From contig NZ_JAGHQX010000001.1 of assembly GCF_017744095.1 (NCBI RefSeq), positions 124,001-188,000 of the forward strand: a stretch of DNA of 64,000 bases. The letters are read 5' to 3'. The notes under the pieces are model-generated. The model was not told where the DNA came from. It saw only the letters and a list, made by a program, of their open reading frames with translations, and searched no databases. Position numbers and translations under genes: made by a program. The DNA comes from Shimia sp. R10_1. Lineage in GTDB: Bacteria > Pseudomonadota > Alphaproteobacteria > Rhodobacterales > Rhodobacteraceae. Each line of letters starts with the position of its first letter. Position 1 is the first letter of the stretch. Positions 1 through 7,848 of this stretch are shown here, piece by piece.

Positions 1-2
1 TG

Positions 3-740
3 AAAGCTGACAGCACAGTGCAGACCTCTGCGCCTACCGAGGCCAACCGGGCCTATCTGGCGGAGAGCTTTCTGCGAGAGGTGGAAGCACGCTATGCCGG
101 CACGCGGCTTGGGCGGCAGGAGTTGGCAGGAGAGCTGCTTGAGGACACAGACGGTGCGTTGTGGACACATGGCCAGATGGATGGGCTTCGGTGCGAGGCG
201 TTGCCTGAAATGGATCGCATTGTGGTGGCGGTGGATCCGCCTGTGAGTGGCCATGCTGGCTCCGATGAATGTGGGATCATCGTGGTTGGTGCGCAGACCA
301 AAGGGCAAGTGCAGGATTGGCGTGCCTGGGTGCTGGATGATGTCAGTGTGCGGGCTGCAAGCCCGGATGCCTGGGCGCGGGTGGCGCTGACAGCGATGGA
401 AAGCTGGGGCGCAGATCGTCTGGTGGCTGAGGTCAATCAGGGCGGTGATTTGGTGCAGTCGGTCATCAATCAGATTGATCCGCTTGTGCCGTATAAAGCG
501 GTGCGCGCCAGCCGGGGGAAAGTCGCACGATCGGAGCCTGTGGCGGCGCTCTATGAGCAGGGGCGCGTGATGCATATGGCCGGGCTTGAAGCGCTGGAGG
601 ACCAGATGTGTGAGATGACCACACGGGGGTTCGTAGGCCAGGGCAGCCCGGATCGCGTGGACGCGCTGGTCTGGGCGTTGCATGAACTGATCATCGCTCC
701 CTCTGCGCATTGGCGGCGGCCGCGCCTGCGTGAGTTGTGA
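3..740 (+). CDS. GTA terminase large subunit (gp2), 3' part
   Basis: This is the C-terminal half of the DNA-packaging terminase of a gene transfer agent; the reading frame is open to the left edge, so the start lies outside the window and 245 codons are visible. The visible part looks like the RNase H-fold nuclease domain: an acidic strand (VAVDPP), a second acidic strand (LVAEVNQGG) and the C-terminal SPDRVDALVWAL with the last metal-binding Asp. The family cuts concatemeric or host DNA and drives it into the prohead through the portal. In GTAs of the R. capsulatus type it packages random host DNA. The portal gene follows after 135 bases. The family call is confident; the upstream ATPase domain cannot be checked here. 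Confidence 0.9.
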   Translation, partial: KADSTVQTSAPTEANRAYLAESFLREVEARYAGTRLGRQELAGELLEDTDGALWTHGQMDGLRCEALPEMDRIVVAVDPPVSGHAGSDECGIIVVGAQTKGQVQDWRAWVLDDVSVRAASPDAWARVALTAMESWGADRLVAEVNQGGDLVQSVINQIDPLVPYKAVRASRGKVARSEPVAALYEQGRVMHMAGLEALEDQMCEMTTRGFVGQGSPDRVDALVWALHELIIAPSAHWRRPRLREL

Positions 741-875
741 CATACGCAACATCCACCGTGCGGTCGTGAAGTCTCAAGTTAAGATTAATTTTAGATACCT
801 AGAGTTGTCCAAAGCGTCTGGAGCGCTGCGGGCCAAGACAGTTGCAAAAGCCTTGATGAGTGGGAGCTGCAGACA

Positions 876-2075
876 ATGCTAGGAAAGATCTTTCAGCGTG
901 ATACAGAGCAGGACGCGGCCGTCGCTGCGGCGCAAAAGAAAAAGGCGAGCGCAACGGGAAAGGTTGTGGCCTGGCACAGCGCTGGTCGCATTGCCTGGAG
1001 CCCTCGGGACACGGTGTCGCTGACCCGCACGGGGTTTGCGGGCAACCCGGTTGGATTTCGCTGTGTGCGTATGATTGCAGAGGCGGCGGCGGCTTTGCCG
1101 TTGGTGCTGCAGGACAAAGATCAACGATTTGAAACACACCCGGTCCTCGCGCTGTTGGCACACCCCAATGGCGGACAGGGTCATGCGGAGCTGTTTGAAG
1201 CGCTTTACGGGCAGCTGTTGCTGTCTGGGAACAGCTATCTTGAAGCTGTCAGCAGCGCGGCGGGTTTGCCGATGGAGCTGCATGTGCTGCGCTCTGATCG
1301 AATGAGTGTGGTTCCGGGCAGCGATGGCTGGCCGGTTGGGTATGAATATGCGGTGGGGGCGCGCAAACACCGCTTTGCCGTGGGGGAGCTTTCCCCGATT
1401 TGTCATATCAAGATGTTTCATCCGCAAGATGACCACTACGGGTTGTCGCCAATGCAAGCCGCAGCCACGGCGTTGGATGTTCATAACAGCGCGTCGCGCT
1501 GGTCCAAAGCGTTGCTTGACAACGCCGCGCGGCCTTCTGGTGCAATCGTTTATCAGGGCCACGACGGGCAGAGCAGTTTGAGCAATGATCAATATGATCG
1601 ACTGGTCAGCGAGATGGAGAGCCATCATCAAGGCGCGCGCAATGCGGGGCGTCCCATGCTGCTAGAGGGTGGGCTGGATTGGAAACCTATGGGGTTTTCG
1701 CCAAGTGATATGGAGTTCCAGAAAACAAAAGAGGCGGCAGCGCGTGAAATTGCGCTGGCCTTTGGGGTACCTCCGATGCTGCTGGGTATTCCCGGGGATG
1801 CGACCTATGCGAATTATCAGGAAGCCAATCGGGCGTTTTACCGTTTGACGGTGCTGCCCTTGGCCAGCCGGGTTGCAGCGGCTGTGGGCAGTTGGCTGGC
1901 GCAGCATTTTGGCGAAGCGGTGCAACTCAAGCTGGATTTGGATCAGGTCCCGGCACTTGCCCCTGAAAGGGAGGCCCATTGGGCGCGCATCGCTGGTGCG
2001 GATTTCTTAAGCGATACGGAGAAACGCGCGATGCTTGGTTTGCCGGCGCGTGACGATGGGAGTGCAGATGCGTGA
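876..2075 (+). CDS. GTA portal protein (gp3), HK97 family
   Basis: A 399-residue phage portal protein of the HK97 type. It forms the dodecameric ring at the capsid vertex through which DNA enters and leaves and to which the tail is joined. Family-like stretches include FRCVRMIAEAAAALPL near residue 55, the region LHVLRSDRMSVV, and the C-terminal clip/wing region AREIALAFGVPPMLLGIPGD with YANYQEANRAFYR. A GGGAG sequence lies about 10 bases before the ATG. Its neighbours (terminase before, head protein and protease after) match the order of the R. capsulatus GTA. It overlaps the next gene by 8 bases. The 135-base gap before it is unusual in an otherwise tightly packed cluster. Confidence 0.93.
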   Translation: MLGKIFQRDTEQDAAVAAAQKKKASATGKVVAWHSAGRIAWSPRDTVSLTRTGFAGNPVGFRCVRMIAEAAAALPLVLQDKDQRFETHPVLALLAHPNGGQGHAELFEALYGQLLLSGNSYLEAVSSAAGLPMELHVLRSDRMSVVPGSDGWPVGYEYAVGARKHRFAVGELSPICHIKMFHPQDDHYGLSPMQAAATALDVHNSASRWSKALLDNAARPSGAIVYQGHDGQSSLSNDQYDRLVSEMESHHQGARNAGRPMLLEGGLDWKPMGFSPSDMEFQKTKEAAAREIALAFGVPPMLLGIPGDATYANYQEANRAFYRLTVLPLASRVAAAVGSWLAQHFGEAVQLKLDLDQVPALAPEREAHWARIAGADFLSDTEKRAMLGLPARDDGSADA

Positions 2076-2295
2076 GCCGCGCTATGGGTTTGAGCACTTT
2101 GAGTGCGCGCCCGGGCTGCGATTAGAGGCGCATGAACGGGTGGCGAAGTTGCAGTTTGATAGTTTGAACCGCCGATTGGACAAGATTGAGCAACTTATCG
2201 AGAGGCTGGAGCGGCGGTTGTGGCTGACGGTTTATGGCGTGGTCGGCGTGATCCTGTCGCAGGCCATCCAGTCGTTGATGAATGTGTCGCCATGA
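2068..2295 (+). CDS. GTA small head-formation protein (gp3.5)
   Basis: A 75-residue protein between portal and protease, where R. capsulatus GTA carries the small gene 3.5 (rcc01685 family, reported as needed for head formation). The sequence begins MREPRYGFEHFECAPGLRL, continues with an amphipathic helix of coiled-coil character (residues about 25-50, LNRRLDKIEQLIERLERRL) and ends with one predicted membrane-type hydrophobic segment (LTVYGVVGVILSQAIQSLM). The chosen ATG overlaps the portal stop by 8 bases; another ATG twelve bases upstream is possible. The identification rests on position and the N-terminal motif; the molecular role is not visible in the sequence. Confidence 0.75.
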   Translation: MREPRYGFEHFECAPGLRLEAHERVAKLQFDSLNRRLDKIEQLIERLERRLWLTVYGVVGVILSQAIQSLMNVSP

Positions 2296-2325
2296 GGCGG
2301 GGTCGGGGGCATGAGAGGGAAGTAG

Positions 2326-2877
2326 ATGCAGCAAGAGACGGAACTTGAAACCAAATTTGCGCAGGTCGGGCACGGGCTGACGGTAGAGGATGGCAATGTG
2401 ATTGCCGGATACGCCAGTCTCTTTGGTGCACCTGATCAGGGAGGCGATGTGGTGCAGCGCGGTGCCTATGCAAAGTCATTGAAGGCGCTTCTGGACAGCG
2501 GGCGGCAGGTCAAAATGCTGTGGCAGCATGATCCGCGCATGCCCATCGGTATCTGGGATGAGGTGCGCGAGGACAGTAAGGGGCTTTGGGTTAAGGGGCG
2601 TCTGCTTGAAAGTGTGGCCAAAGGGCGCGAGGCGGCGGCTTTGATCGCAGCAGGTGCCATTGACGGATTGTCCATCGGCTATCGCACGCAGAAGGCAACG
2701 ACAGGATCCAAGGGGCACAGGCTTTTGCAGGAGCTCGAACTTTGGGAAGTGTCGCTGGTGACATTTCCGATGCTGCCGTCTGCACGATTGACGGCCAAAG
2801 ATGGGGGCACCCCCTGTGCTTTACGCGCGATGGTGGCGGCCTTTGAAGAAGCCAGCCGGGTGATCGCTGCGCGTTAG
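2326..2877 (+). CDS. GTA prohead protease (gp4), HK97 family
   Basis: A 183-residue serine protease of the HK97 prohead family (peptidase U35/S78). It matures the capsid by removing the N-terminal scaffold region of the coat protein. The likely catalytic residues are His68 in MLWQHDP and Ser116 in IDGLSIGYR, with the typical N-terminal GYASLFGAPDQGGDVV strand. GAGGGA precedes the ATG at a suitable distance. The length and its place directly before the capsid gene fit the R. capsulatus GTA order. The C-terminal tail (ELWEVSLVTFPMLPSARL) is the family's usual ending. Confidence 0.92.
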   Translation: MQQETELETKFAQVGHGLTVEDGNVIAGYASLFGAPDQGGDVVQRGAYAKSLKALLDSGRQVKMLWQHDPRMPIGIWDEVREDSKGLWVKGRLLESVAKGREAAALIAAGAIDGLSIGYRTQKATTGSKGHRLLQELELWEVSLVTFPMLPSARLTAKDGGTPCALRAMVAAFEEASRVIAAR

Positions 2878-2910
2878 AGCGCGCGGAACAACAGAAGTGA
2901 GAACAGAACA

Positions 2911-4092
2911 ATGACCAAAACCGAGAGTGAGTCTCGGGTCGGAGAAGATGTGCCTTCGATCCAGGGTGTGACCAAAGTCATGAAGGAATTTATATTTAAC
3001 TTCAGAGATTTCACGTCCGAAATTCATGCAGATCTGAAACAGCAGAAAGAGCGATTGACCATGTTAGAGCGCAAATCCATTTCCGCGGCGCGGCCGCATC
3101 TGGCAGCAGCAACCGATTTTGACGCCCCTCACCAGAAGGCCTTCGATGCCTATCTGCGAACAGGTGACGATGATGGATTGCGCGGGCTGGAGCTTGAGGG
3201 CAAGGCGATGTCGGCAAGTGTGAACAGCGATGGCGGATACCTGGTGGACCCGCAGACGGCAGAAACCATTCAGTCGGTACTCAATAGCACAGCGAGCATT
3301 CGCGCGATTGCCAATGTGGTGACTGTGGAAGCAGGCTCCTATGATGTGCTGATTGACAGTTCTGATGTGGGGGCAGGCTGGGCGGATGAGACCAGTGCCA
3401 CTGCGGAGACCGGTACGCCAAATATCGAACGTATCGCCATTCCGCTGCATGAGTTGTCTGCTTTGCCCAAAGCATCACAGCGGTTGTTGGATGACAGCGC
3501 CTTTGACATCGAAGGATGGCTGGCTGCGCGGATTGCCGACAAGTTCACACGCGCAGAGGCGGCGGCCTTTATCACAGGGGATGGCGTGGACAAGCCCACG
3601 GGTATTTTGACCCATCCCGCGGTTGCAAATGCCAGCTGGAGCTGGGGCAATATTGGCTATGTTGCGAGCGGTGCAGATGGGGCGTTTAACGGCCCGGATG
3701 CATTGGTGGAGCTGGTCTACGCGCTGGGGGCGCAGTATCGCGCCAATGGCAACTTCGTGATGAATTCGAAAACCGCAGGTGCCGTGCGTAAGCTGAAGGA
3801 CGCGGACGGGCGTTTCCTGTGGTCAGATGGTTTGGCGGCGGGTGAGCCAGCGCGGCTTCTGGGGTATCCGGTGTTGATTGCCGAAGATATGCCCGACATT
3901 GCGAGCGGCGCAGATGCAATTGCCTTTGGCGATTTCGCAGCGGGCTACACCGTGGCGGAGCGGCCTGATCTGCGGGTGTTGCGCGACCCCTTCAGCGCCA
4001 AACCGCATGTGCTGTTTTACGCCACCAAACGTATTGGCGGAGATGTGAGCGACTTCGCTGCCATCAAGCTGCTGCGGTTCGCAAGCGCGTAA
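2911..4092 (+). CDS. GTA major capsid protein (gp5), HK97 fold
   Basis: A 393-residue coat protein of the HK97 fold and the main shell protein of the GTA head. The first about 65 residues are charged and helical (KVMKEFIFNFRDFTSEIHADLKQ is followed by a heptad-like stretch), as expected for the scaffold segment removed by the neighbouring protease. The mature part starts around the AFDAYLRTGDDDGLRGLE region and shows the family landmarks GGYLVDPQTAETI, SALPKASQRLLDDSAFDIEGWL and the C-terminal AFGDFAAGYTVAERPDLRVLRDPFS. It is followed by 140 bases that form an unusually strong folded structure, the longest noncoding stretch inside the cluster (see the 4102-4198 entry). Confidence 0.94.
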   Translation: MTKTESESRVGEDVPSIQGVTKVMKEFIFNFRDFTSEIHADLKQQKERLTMLERKSISAARPHLAAATDFDAPHQKAFDAYLRTGDDDGLRGLELEGKAMSASVNSDGGYLVDPQTAETIQSVLNSTASIRAIANVVTVEAGSYDVLIDSSDVGAGWADETSATAETGTPNIERIAIPLHELSALPKASQRLLDDSAFDIEGWLAARIADKFTRAEAAAFITGDGVDKPTGILTHPAVANASWSWGNIGYVASGADGAFNGPDALVELVYALGAQYRANGNFVMNSKTAGAVRKLKDADGRFLWSDGLAAGEPARLLGYPVLIAEDMPDIASGADAIAFGDFAAGYTVAERPDLRVLRDPFSAKPHVLFYATKRIGGDVSDFAAIKLLRFASA

Positions 4093-4101
4093 TTTGTGGG
4101 T

Positions 4102-4198
4102 GGGATCGGGGAAGATCTTCTGATCCCCGGGCGCGCGTCGGACTGCATCACGTTGTCTGGCTGACCCCCTCCGTTGCAACAACGTGAGGACGCGCGCC
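4102..4198 (+). other. Nested stem-loop after the GTA capsid gene
   Basis: The gap between capsid and gp6 folds strongly. First, GGGATC (4102-4107) can pair with GATCCC (4122-4127) around the palindrome GAAGATCTTC (4111-4120); an overlapping alternative pairs 4107-4112 with 4124-4129. Second, a 10-bp perfect stem joins 4130-4139 to 4189-4198, and inside it a 9-bp perfect stem joins 4148-4156 to 4179-4187. The apical loop holds CCCCCTCC, which resembles the 3' end of 16S rRNA. No T-run follows, so it is not a classical terminator. It may be a processing or stability element or a partial terminator that sets capsid mRNA level apart from the tail genes; that is inference. Confidence 0.6.
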
Positions 4199-4232
4199 TT
4201 TCTTGCGATCGGCGAAATTTTGGAGTTTTTCC

Positions 4233-4832
4233 ATGATGTTAATCGAAGAAGCTACGGTGCCAGTTTCGGCGTTGCCGGTGAGCGCCTTCAAAGACCACCT
4301 GCGGCTTGGGAGTGGTTTCACTGAGGACAGTCTGCAGGATGATGTTCTGGAGAGCTTTCTGCAGGCTGCGATCAGCGCAGTTGAGGCCCGCACGGGAAAG
4401 GCGTTGTTTCGGCGTAGCTTCAGCTGGACGGTATATGGATGGCGTGATGGGGTGGCGCAGGGGTTGCCGGTTGCACCAGTCAGCGACATTTCAGAGGTCA
4501 CGCTGACCGACACGCAAGGTGCGGCTGTGACGGTGGCTTCAAGCGCCTATCAGTTGGTGCAAGATATGCATCGCCCCTGCGTGCGCGGTGTAGCTGGTGG
4601 GCTGCCAAATATTCCAACCAACGGCAGCGTCACTTTGCGCTTTGAAGCGGGATTTGGTGCGACGTGGGAGGAGATTCCCGCAGATTTGCGACAGGCGGTG
4701 CTGCTGCTGGCGGCGCATTACTACGAGTTTCGGCAGGAAACCACGCTGAGTGAAGGATGCATGCCCTTTGGTGTGACGAGCCTTCTGGAGCGCTATCGCG
4801 CGGTGCGTCTTGGACTGGGGGAAGATCAATGA
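4233..4832 (+). CDS. GTA head-tail connector / adaptor (gp6)
   Basis: A 199-residue protein of the phage head-tail connector group (phiE125 gp8-like, gp6-like). It would sit on the portal ring and join head to tail. The N-terminal part SAFKDHLRLGSGFTEDSLQDDVLESFLQAAISAVEARTGKAL is the helical domain typical of these adaptors; the second half is beta-rich and ends in a helical ADLRQAVLLLAAHYYEFRQE motif that is common in the family. GGAG at 4222-4225 supports the ATG at 4233 (a second ATG follows at 4236). Its stop overlaps the next start as ATGA. The position between capsid and head-closure gene agrees with the GTA order. Confidence 0.85.
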   Translation: MMLIEEATVPVSALPVSAFKDHLRLGSGFTEDSLQDDVLESFLQAAISAVEARTGKALFRRSFSWTVYGWRDGVAQGLPVAPVSDISEVTLTDTQGAAVTVASSAYQLVQDMHRPCVRGVAGGLPNIPTNGSVTLRFEAGFGATWEEIPADLRQAVLLLAAHYYEFRQETTLSEGCMPFGVTSLLERYRAVRLGLGEDQ

Positions 4833-5179
4833 GCCCTGTTGTCAAAGCAGTGACCTTATCGCGCAAACTGGTGCTCGAACGTCCGCTCGCTGCGCCAGAT
4901 GGGGCAGGTGGATTTGCGCGTAGCTGGGAAACGCTGGGAACGGTCTGGGCCGAGGTGCAGCCACGCAGCGGGCGGTCTCGAGATGGCGGTGAAATGTCGC
5001 TCAGCAGTGCGCGTTACAAGATCACCCTGCGTGCGACGCCGGTCGGATCAGAGCAGCGCCCGACCCCTGCGTGCCGTTTTCGAGATGGCGACAGGATTTT
5101 CACCATTGAGGCGGTGACAGAGGCGGACGGGGTGGGCCGTTATCTGGTTTGCCATGCCACTGAGGAGGTGGCGCAATGA
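4829..5179 (+). CDS. GTA head closure / head-tail adaptor (gp7)
   Basis: A 116-residue protein of the phage head-tail joining (SPP1 gp16-like) family, predicted to plug the portal and give the tail a docking surface. Recognisable is the pattern LVLERPLAAPDGAGGFARSWETLGTVWAEVQPRSG followed by KITLRATP and a FRDGDRIFTIEAVTEAD strand, as in other head-closure proteins. The ATG at 4829 overlaps the stop of gp6 by four bases, which points to translational coupling and argues against the longer upstream start in the same frame. The gene overlaps gp8 by four bases as well. Confidence 0.85.
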   Translation: MSPVVKAVTLSRKLVLERPLAAPDGAGGFARSWETLGTVWAEVQPRSGRSRDGGEMSLSSARYKITLRATPVGSEQRPTPACRFRDGDRIFTIEAVTEADGVGRYLVCHATEEVAQ

Positions 5180-5592
5180 GTTACGCGGCGGGAGCGGCCC
5201 TTCAGGAGGCGGTGTACCAGGCGCTGGTGGCTGACACTGGGCTGAATGCGCAGGTGGACGGTGCGATTTACGACGCCATGCCTGCAGGGCAGGTGCCCGC
5301 GCTTTTCGTTTCACTGGGCGCTGAAACAGTGCGGGACAGATCAGACAGTGATGGCGGGGGCGCTGAGCATCGGTTTGTTGTGTCGGTGATTTGTGAAGCC
5401 ACAGGGTTTGCCCGCGCAAAATCTGCGGCGGTTGCGGCGAGCGATGTGTTGGTGGGCAATGGGCTCCCCTTGGCGCGCGGGCGGGTGGTGTTTCTGGTTT
5501 TTGACCGCGCCACGGCCCGGCGCGACACACAGAAAAATTTGCGCCGGATCGATTTGCGCTTTCGCGCGCGGATCGAAGACGATCAGAACTAG
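5176..5592 (+). CDS. GTA tail completion protein, DUF3168 (gp8)
   Basis: A 138-residue DUF3168-family protein. In siphophage-like particles this family sits at the neck as the tail completion or tail terminator protein that caps the tail tube. The N-terminal pattern ALQEAVYQALVADTGLNAQVDGAIYDAMP and the following FVSLGAETVRDRSD match the family; the C-terminal half is beta-rich. It overlaps gp7 by four bases and is followed by the major tail protein, as expected for the GTA order. Confidence 0.87.
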   Translation: MSYAAGAALQEAVYQALVADTGLNAQVDGAIYDAMPAGQVPALFVSLGAETVRDRSDSDGGGAEHRFVVSVICEATGFARAKSAAVAASDVLVGNGLPLARGRVVFLVFDRATARRDTQKNLRRIDLRFRARIEDDQN

Positions 5593-5605
5593 GTTTCGGA
5601 GAGAG

Positions 5606-6022
5606 ATGATGGGTGCACAGAGCGGCAAAGATCTGTTGATCAAAGTGGATCTGACCGGGGACGGTCAGTTTGAAAGCGTGGCGGGGCTGCGTGCGACGCG
5701 GATCAGTTTTAACGCGGAAACCGTGGATGTGACCTCGCTGGAAAGTCAGGGCGGCTGGCGGGAGTTGCTGGCAGGGGCCGGGGTGAAATCGGCGTCGTTG
5801 AGCGGCTCTGGCGTGTTTAAAGACGCAGACACGGATGAGCGTGCGCGTCAGATTTTCTTTGATGGGGAAACCCCGGATTTTCAGGTTGTGATCCCGGACT
5901 TTGGCATCGTGGAAGGTGCGTTTCAGATCACTGCGATTGAGTATGCCGGCACGCATGACGGTGAGGCGACTTATGAAATCTCGATGGCCAGCGCCGGCGC
6001 GCTGAGTTTTGCGGCAGCGTGA
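5606..6022 (+). CDS. GTA major tail tube protein (gp9)
   Basis: A 138-residue major tail protein of the TP901-1-like family; copies stack as rings to form the tail tube. Seen are the opening GAQSGKDLLIKVDLTGDGQFESVAGLRATRI, the motif AETVDVTSLESQGGWRELL and the ending YAGTHDGEATYEISMASAGAL, all typical of this fold. The ATG at 5606 (or 5609) follows a GGAGAGAG ribosome binding site; the longer open frame upstream lies over gp8 and is unlikely to be used. It ends two bases before the next start. Confidence 0.92.
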   Translation: MMGAQSGKDLLIKVDLTGDGQFESVAGLRATRISFNAETVDVTSLESQGGWRELLAGAGVKSASLSGSGVFKDADTDERARQIFFDGETPDFQVVIPDFGIVEGAFQITAIEYAGTHDGEATYEISMASAGALSFAAA

Positions 6023-6023
6023 T

Positions 6024-6371
6024 ATGGCCAATCCTTATGCCGGCGAGGTGTCGCTGACGCTGGATGGGCGACGCCATGTGCTCAAACTGACGCTGGGAGC
6101 GCTGGCAGAGCTTGAGGCGCAACTTGGCGATGACACGCTGATCGCGCTGATCACACGTTTTGAGAGCGGGAAATTTGCCAGCCGTGATGTGTTGGCCCTT
6201 GTCGTCGCTGGGTTGCGTGGCGGGGGATGGTCCGGTGATGCGCGGGACTTGATGCAAGTGGAGATTGCGGGTGGGCCGCTGGAGGCGGCCCGTGTGGCGG
6301 CACAGCTGTTGATTGGCGCCTTTGGAGCCCCGGAGGACGAAGGAACGCGCGGTGAAAATGGCACGGTTTGA
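6024..6371 (+). CDS. GTA gp10 family tail protein
   Basis: A 115-residue protein of the GTA-gp10 family (listed in protein families as a tail tube or tail assembly chaperone-like protein). It reads MANPYAGEVSLTLDGRRHV, followed by KLTLGALAELEAQLGDD and a GLRGGGWSGDARDL segment, the usual family signature. By position between tube and tape measure protein it likely acts as the first half of the tail assembly chaperone pair. The stop overlaps the next gene, which starts 14 bases upstream of it in another frame. That arrangement resembles the two-part chaperones of siphophages, which often use a frameshift; here a separate start is visible. Confidence 0.85.
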   Translation: MANPYAGEVSLTLDGRRHVLKLTLGALAELEAQLGDDTLIALITRFESGKFASRDVLALVVAGLRGGGWSGDARDLMQVEIAGGPLEAARVAAQLLIGAFGAPEDEGTRGENGTV

Positions 6372-6561
6372 TTGGCCTGCTTTGATGCGTGCCGGGATCG
6401 GAGGCCTGAAGTTGAAACCGGCAGAATTCTGGGCGCTGACGCCAGCGGAACTGGCGCTCTTGCTAGGTGCGGGACCCGCGCAGAGCACTCTCAGTCGGGC
6501 AGGCCTGAATGCGTTGCTGCGCAGCTATCCAGACAAGAACGCGGAGGCAGAAGATGGATGA
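6358..6561 (+). CDS. GTA tail assembly chaperone (gp10.1)
   Basis: A 67-residue protein of the rcc01693 / phage tail assembly chaperone family. The sequence MARFDWPALMRAGIGGLKLKPAEFWALTPAELALLLG is the characteristic core. It overlaps gp10 by 14 bases and the tape measure gene by 8. Chaperones of this family coat the tape measure protein during tail tube growth and are absent from the mature particle. The ATG at 6358 was chosen because the in-frame start further upstream lies deep in gp10. Confidence 0.83.
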   Translation: MARFDWPALMRAGIGGLKLKPAEFWALTPAELALLLGAGPAQSTLSRAGLNALLRSYPDKNAEAEDG

Positions 6562-7207
6562 TTTTGACAGTTTTGACGGTCAGATAGAAGCGCTTGAGGG
6601 CAGTCTTGGCGACGCGGCGGCGATGGTCGCTGGCTTTGATGGTGCATTGCGACGGATGCAGCAGTCTTTGAACGCAACAGGCCAGGATGCAGCGATGCTG
6701 GAAAAGAGCATGAACAGGGGCCTGCGTCGGGCGTTTGATGGTCTGGTTTTTGATGGGGCCAAATTGTCGGATGTTTTGAGCAATTTGGCGCAGAACATGG
6801 TGAATGCGGCGTATCGCAGTGCGGTGCGCCCGGTTCAGGATCAACTGGGCGAGGCTCTCGCGGGGGGCGTGGGAAACCTTCTGGGGGGACTCTTGCCGTT
6901 TGCAGATGGTGCTGGCTTCACGCAGGGCCGGGTGATGCCCTTTGCCAATGGGGGTGTTGTCAGTGGACCTGTGAGCTTTCCGATGCGCGGGGGGCGTGGG
7001 TTGATGGGGGAAGCAGGGCCAGAGGCAATCCTGCCGCTTTCACGTGGGCCTGATGGCAAGCTGGGGGTGCGCAGCGCGCAGCAAGCCGGCTCGGTGCAGG
7101 TGGTGATGAATATCTCAACCCCGGATGCCGAGAGTTTTCAGCGCTCCAGAGGGCAGATTGCAACGCAAATGAGCCGCGCTTTGGCGCGAGCGCAGCGCAA
7201 CAGATAG
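6554..7207 (+). CDS. GTA tail tape measure protein (gp11)
   Basis: A 217-residue tape measure protein, short as expected for the short GTA tail. The N-terminal half is helical (FDGQIEALEGSLGDAAAMVAGFDGALRRMQQSL), the middle has the conserved helix SDVLSNLAQNMVNAAYRSAVRPVQDQL, then Gly-rich hydrophobic turns (GGVGNLLGGLLPFADG) and a C-terminal domain FANGGVVSGPVSFPMRGGRGLMGEAGPEAILPL, a hallmark of tail tape measure proteins in this group. It sets tail length and helps DNA ejection. It overlaps the chaperone gene by 8 bases and lies nine bases before gp12. Confidence 0.9.
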   Translation: MDDFDSFDGQIEALEGSLGDAAAMVAGFDGALRRMQQSLNATGQDAAMLEKSMNRGLRRAFDGLVFDGAKLSDVLSNLAQNMVNAAYRSAVRPVQDQLGEALAGGVGNLLGGLLPFADGAGFTQGRVMPFANGGVVSGPVSFPMRGGRGLMGEAGPEAILPLSRGPDGKLGVRSAQQAGSVQVVMNISTPDAESFQRSRGQIATQMSRALARAQRNR

Positions 7208-7215
7208 GGGGCGGC

Positions 7216-7848
7216 ATGAGTTTTCACGAGGTGCAATTTCCAACCACACTGAGCTTTGGCTCGGTTGGCGGTCCGCAGCGACGCACAGAGGTGGTGACGC
7301 TTGTGAATGGGTTTGAAGAACGCAACACCCCCTGGGCGCATTCACGACGCAGCTATGATGCAGGGTTGGCGATGCGCTCGGTAGACGATTTGGGTGTTTT
7401 GATCGCGTTTTTTGAGGCGCGGCAGGGACAGCTCAATGGGTTTCGCTGGAAGGACTGGGCTGACTATAAATCTTGCCCAGTGTCGCAGCAGGTTGGGTTT
7501 GAGGATCAGGTGATCGGGTTGGGGGATGGAATCACCACCATGTTTCAGCTTCAGAAAACGTATGAGTCGGGCGCGCAGCAATATGTACGGCCGATCCACA
7601 AACCTTTGGGCGGGACGGTTCAGATCGGCATGGATGGCGTGTTGCAAGCGCTTGGGCTGGATTTCACGGTCGACAGCGCAACTGGGATCGTGCGCTTTGA
7701 AGACGCACCTGCTGCTGGCGCTACGATCACCGCTGGTTTTGAGTTTGATGTGCCCGTGCGGTTTGACACGGATCAAATTCAGACAAGCGTTGCCAGCTTC
7801 AAGGCGGGTGATGTGCCCAACGTACCGATTGTCGAGGTGCGGGTCTGA
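7216..7848 (+). CDS. GTA distal tail protein, DUF2460 (gp12)
   Basis: A 210-residue DUF2460 / TIGR02217 protein, the distal tail (Dit-like) protein that links the tail tube to the tip hub. The start MSFHEVQFPTTLSFGSVGGP and the block GFRWKDWADYKS with FQLQKTYESGAQQYVRPIHKP are diagnostic of this family. GGGGGCGGC precedes the ATG at a workable distance. The stop overlaps the next start by one base (TGATG), which suggests coupled translation with gp13. Confidence 0.92.
   Translation: MSFHEVQFPTTLSFGSVGGPQRRTEVVTLVNGFEERNTPWAHSRRSYDAGLAMRSVDDLGVLIAFFEARQGQLNGFRWKDWADYKSCPVSQQVGFEDQVIGLGDGITTMFQLQKTYESGAQQYVRPIHKPLGGTVQIGMDGVLQALGLDFTVDSATGIVRFEDAPAAGATITAGFEFDVPVRFDTDQIQTSVASFKAGDVPNVPIVEVRV

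Noticed and set aside
5048-6031. A 327-codon minus-strand frame inside the GTA cluster
   Set aside because: It overlaps gp7, gp8 and gp9, which are all recognised; the Arg/Pro-rich translation is a shadow.
6313-6371. Programmed frameshift between gp10 and gp10.1
   Set aside because: An ATG at 6358 gives gp10.1 its own start, and no slippery heptamer was seen in the overlap.
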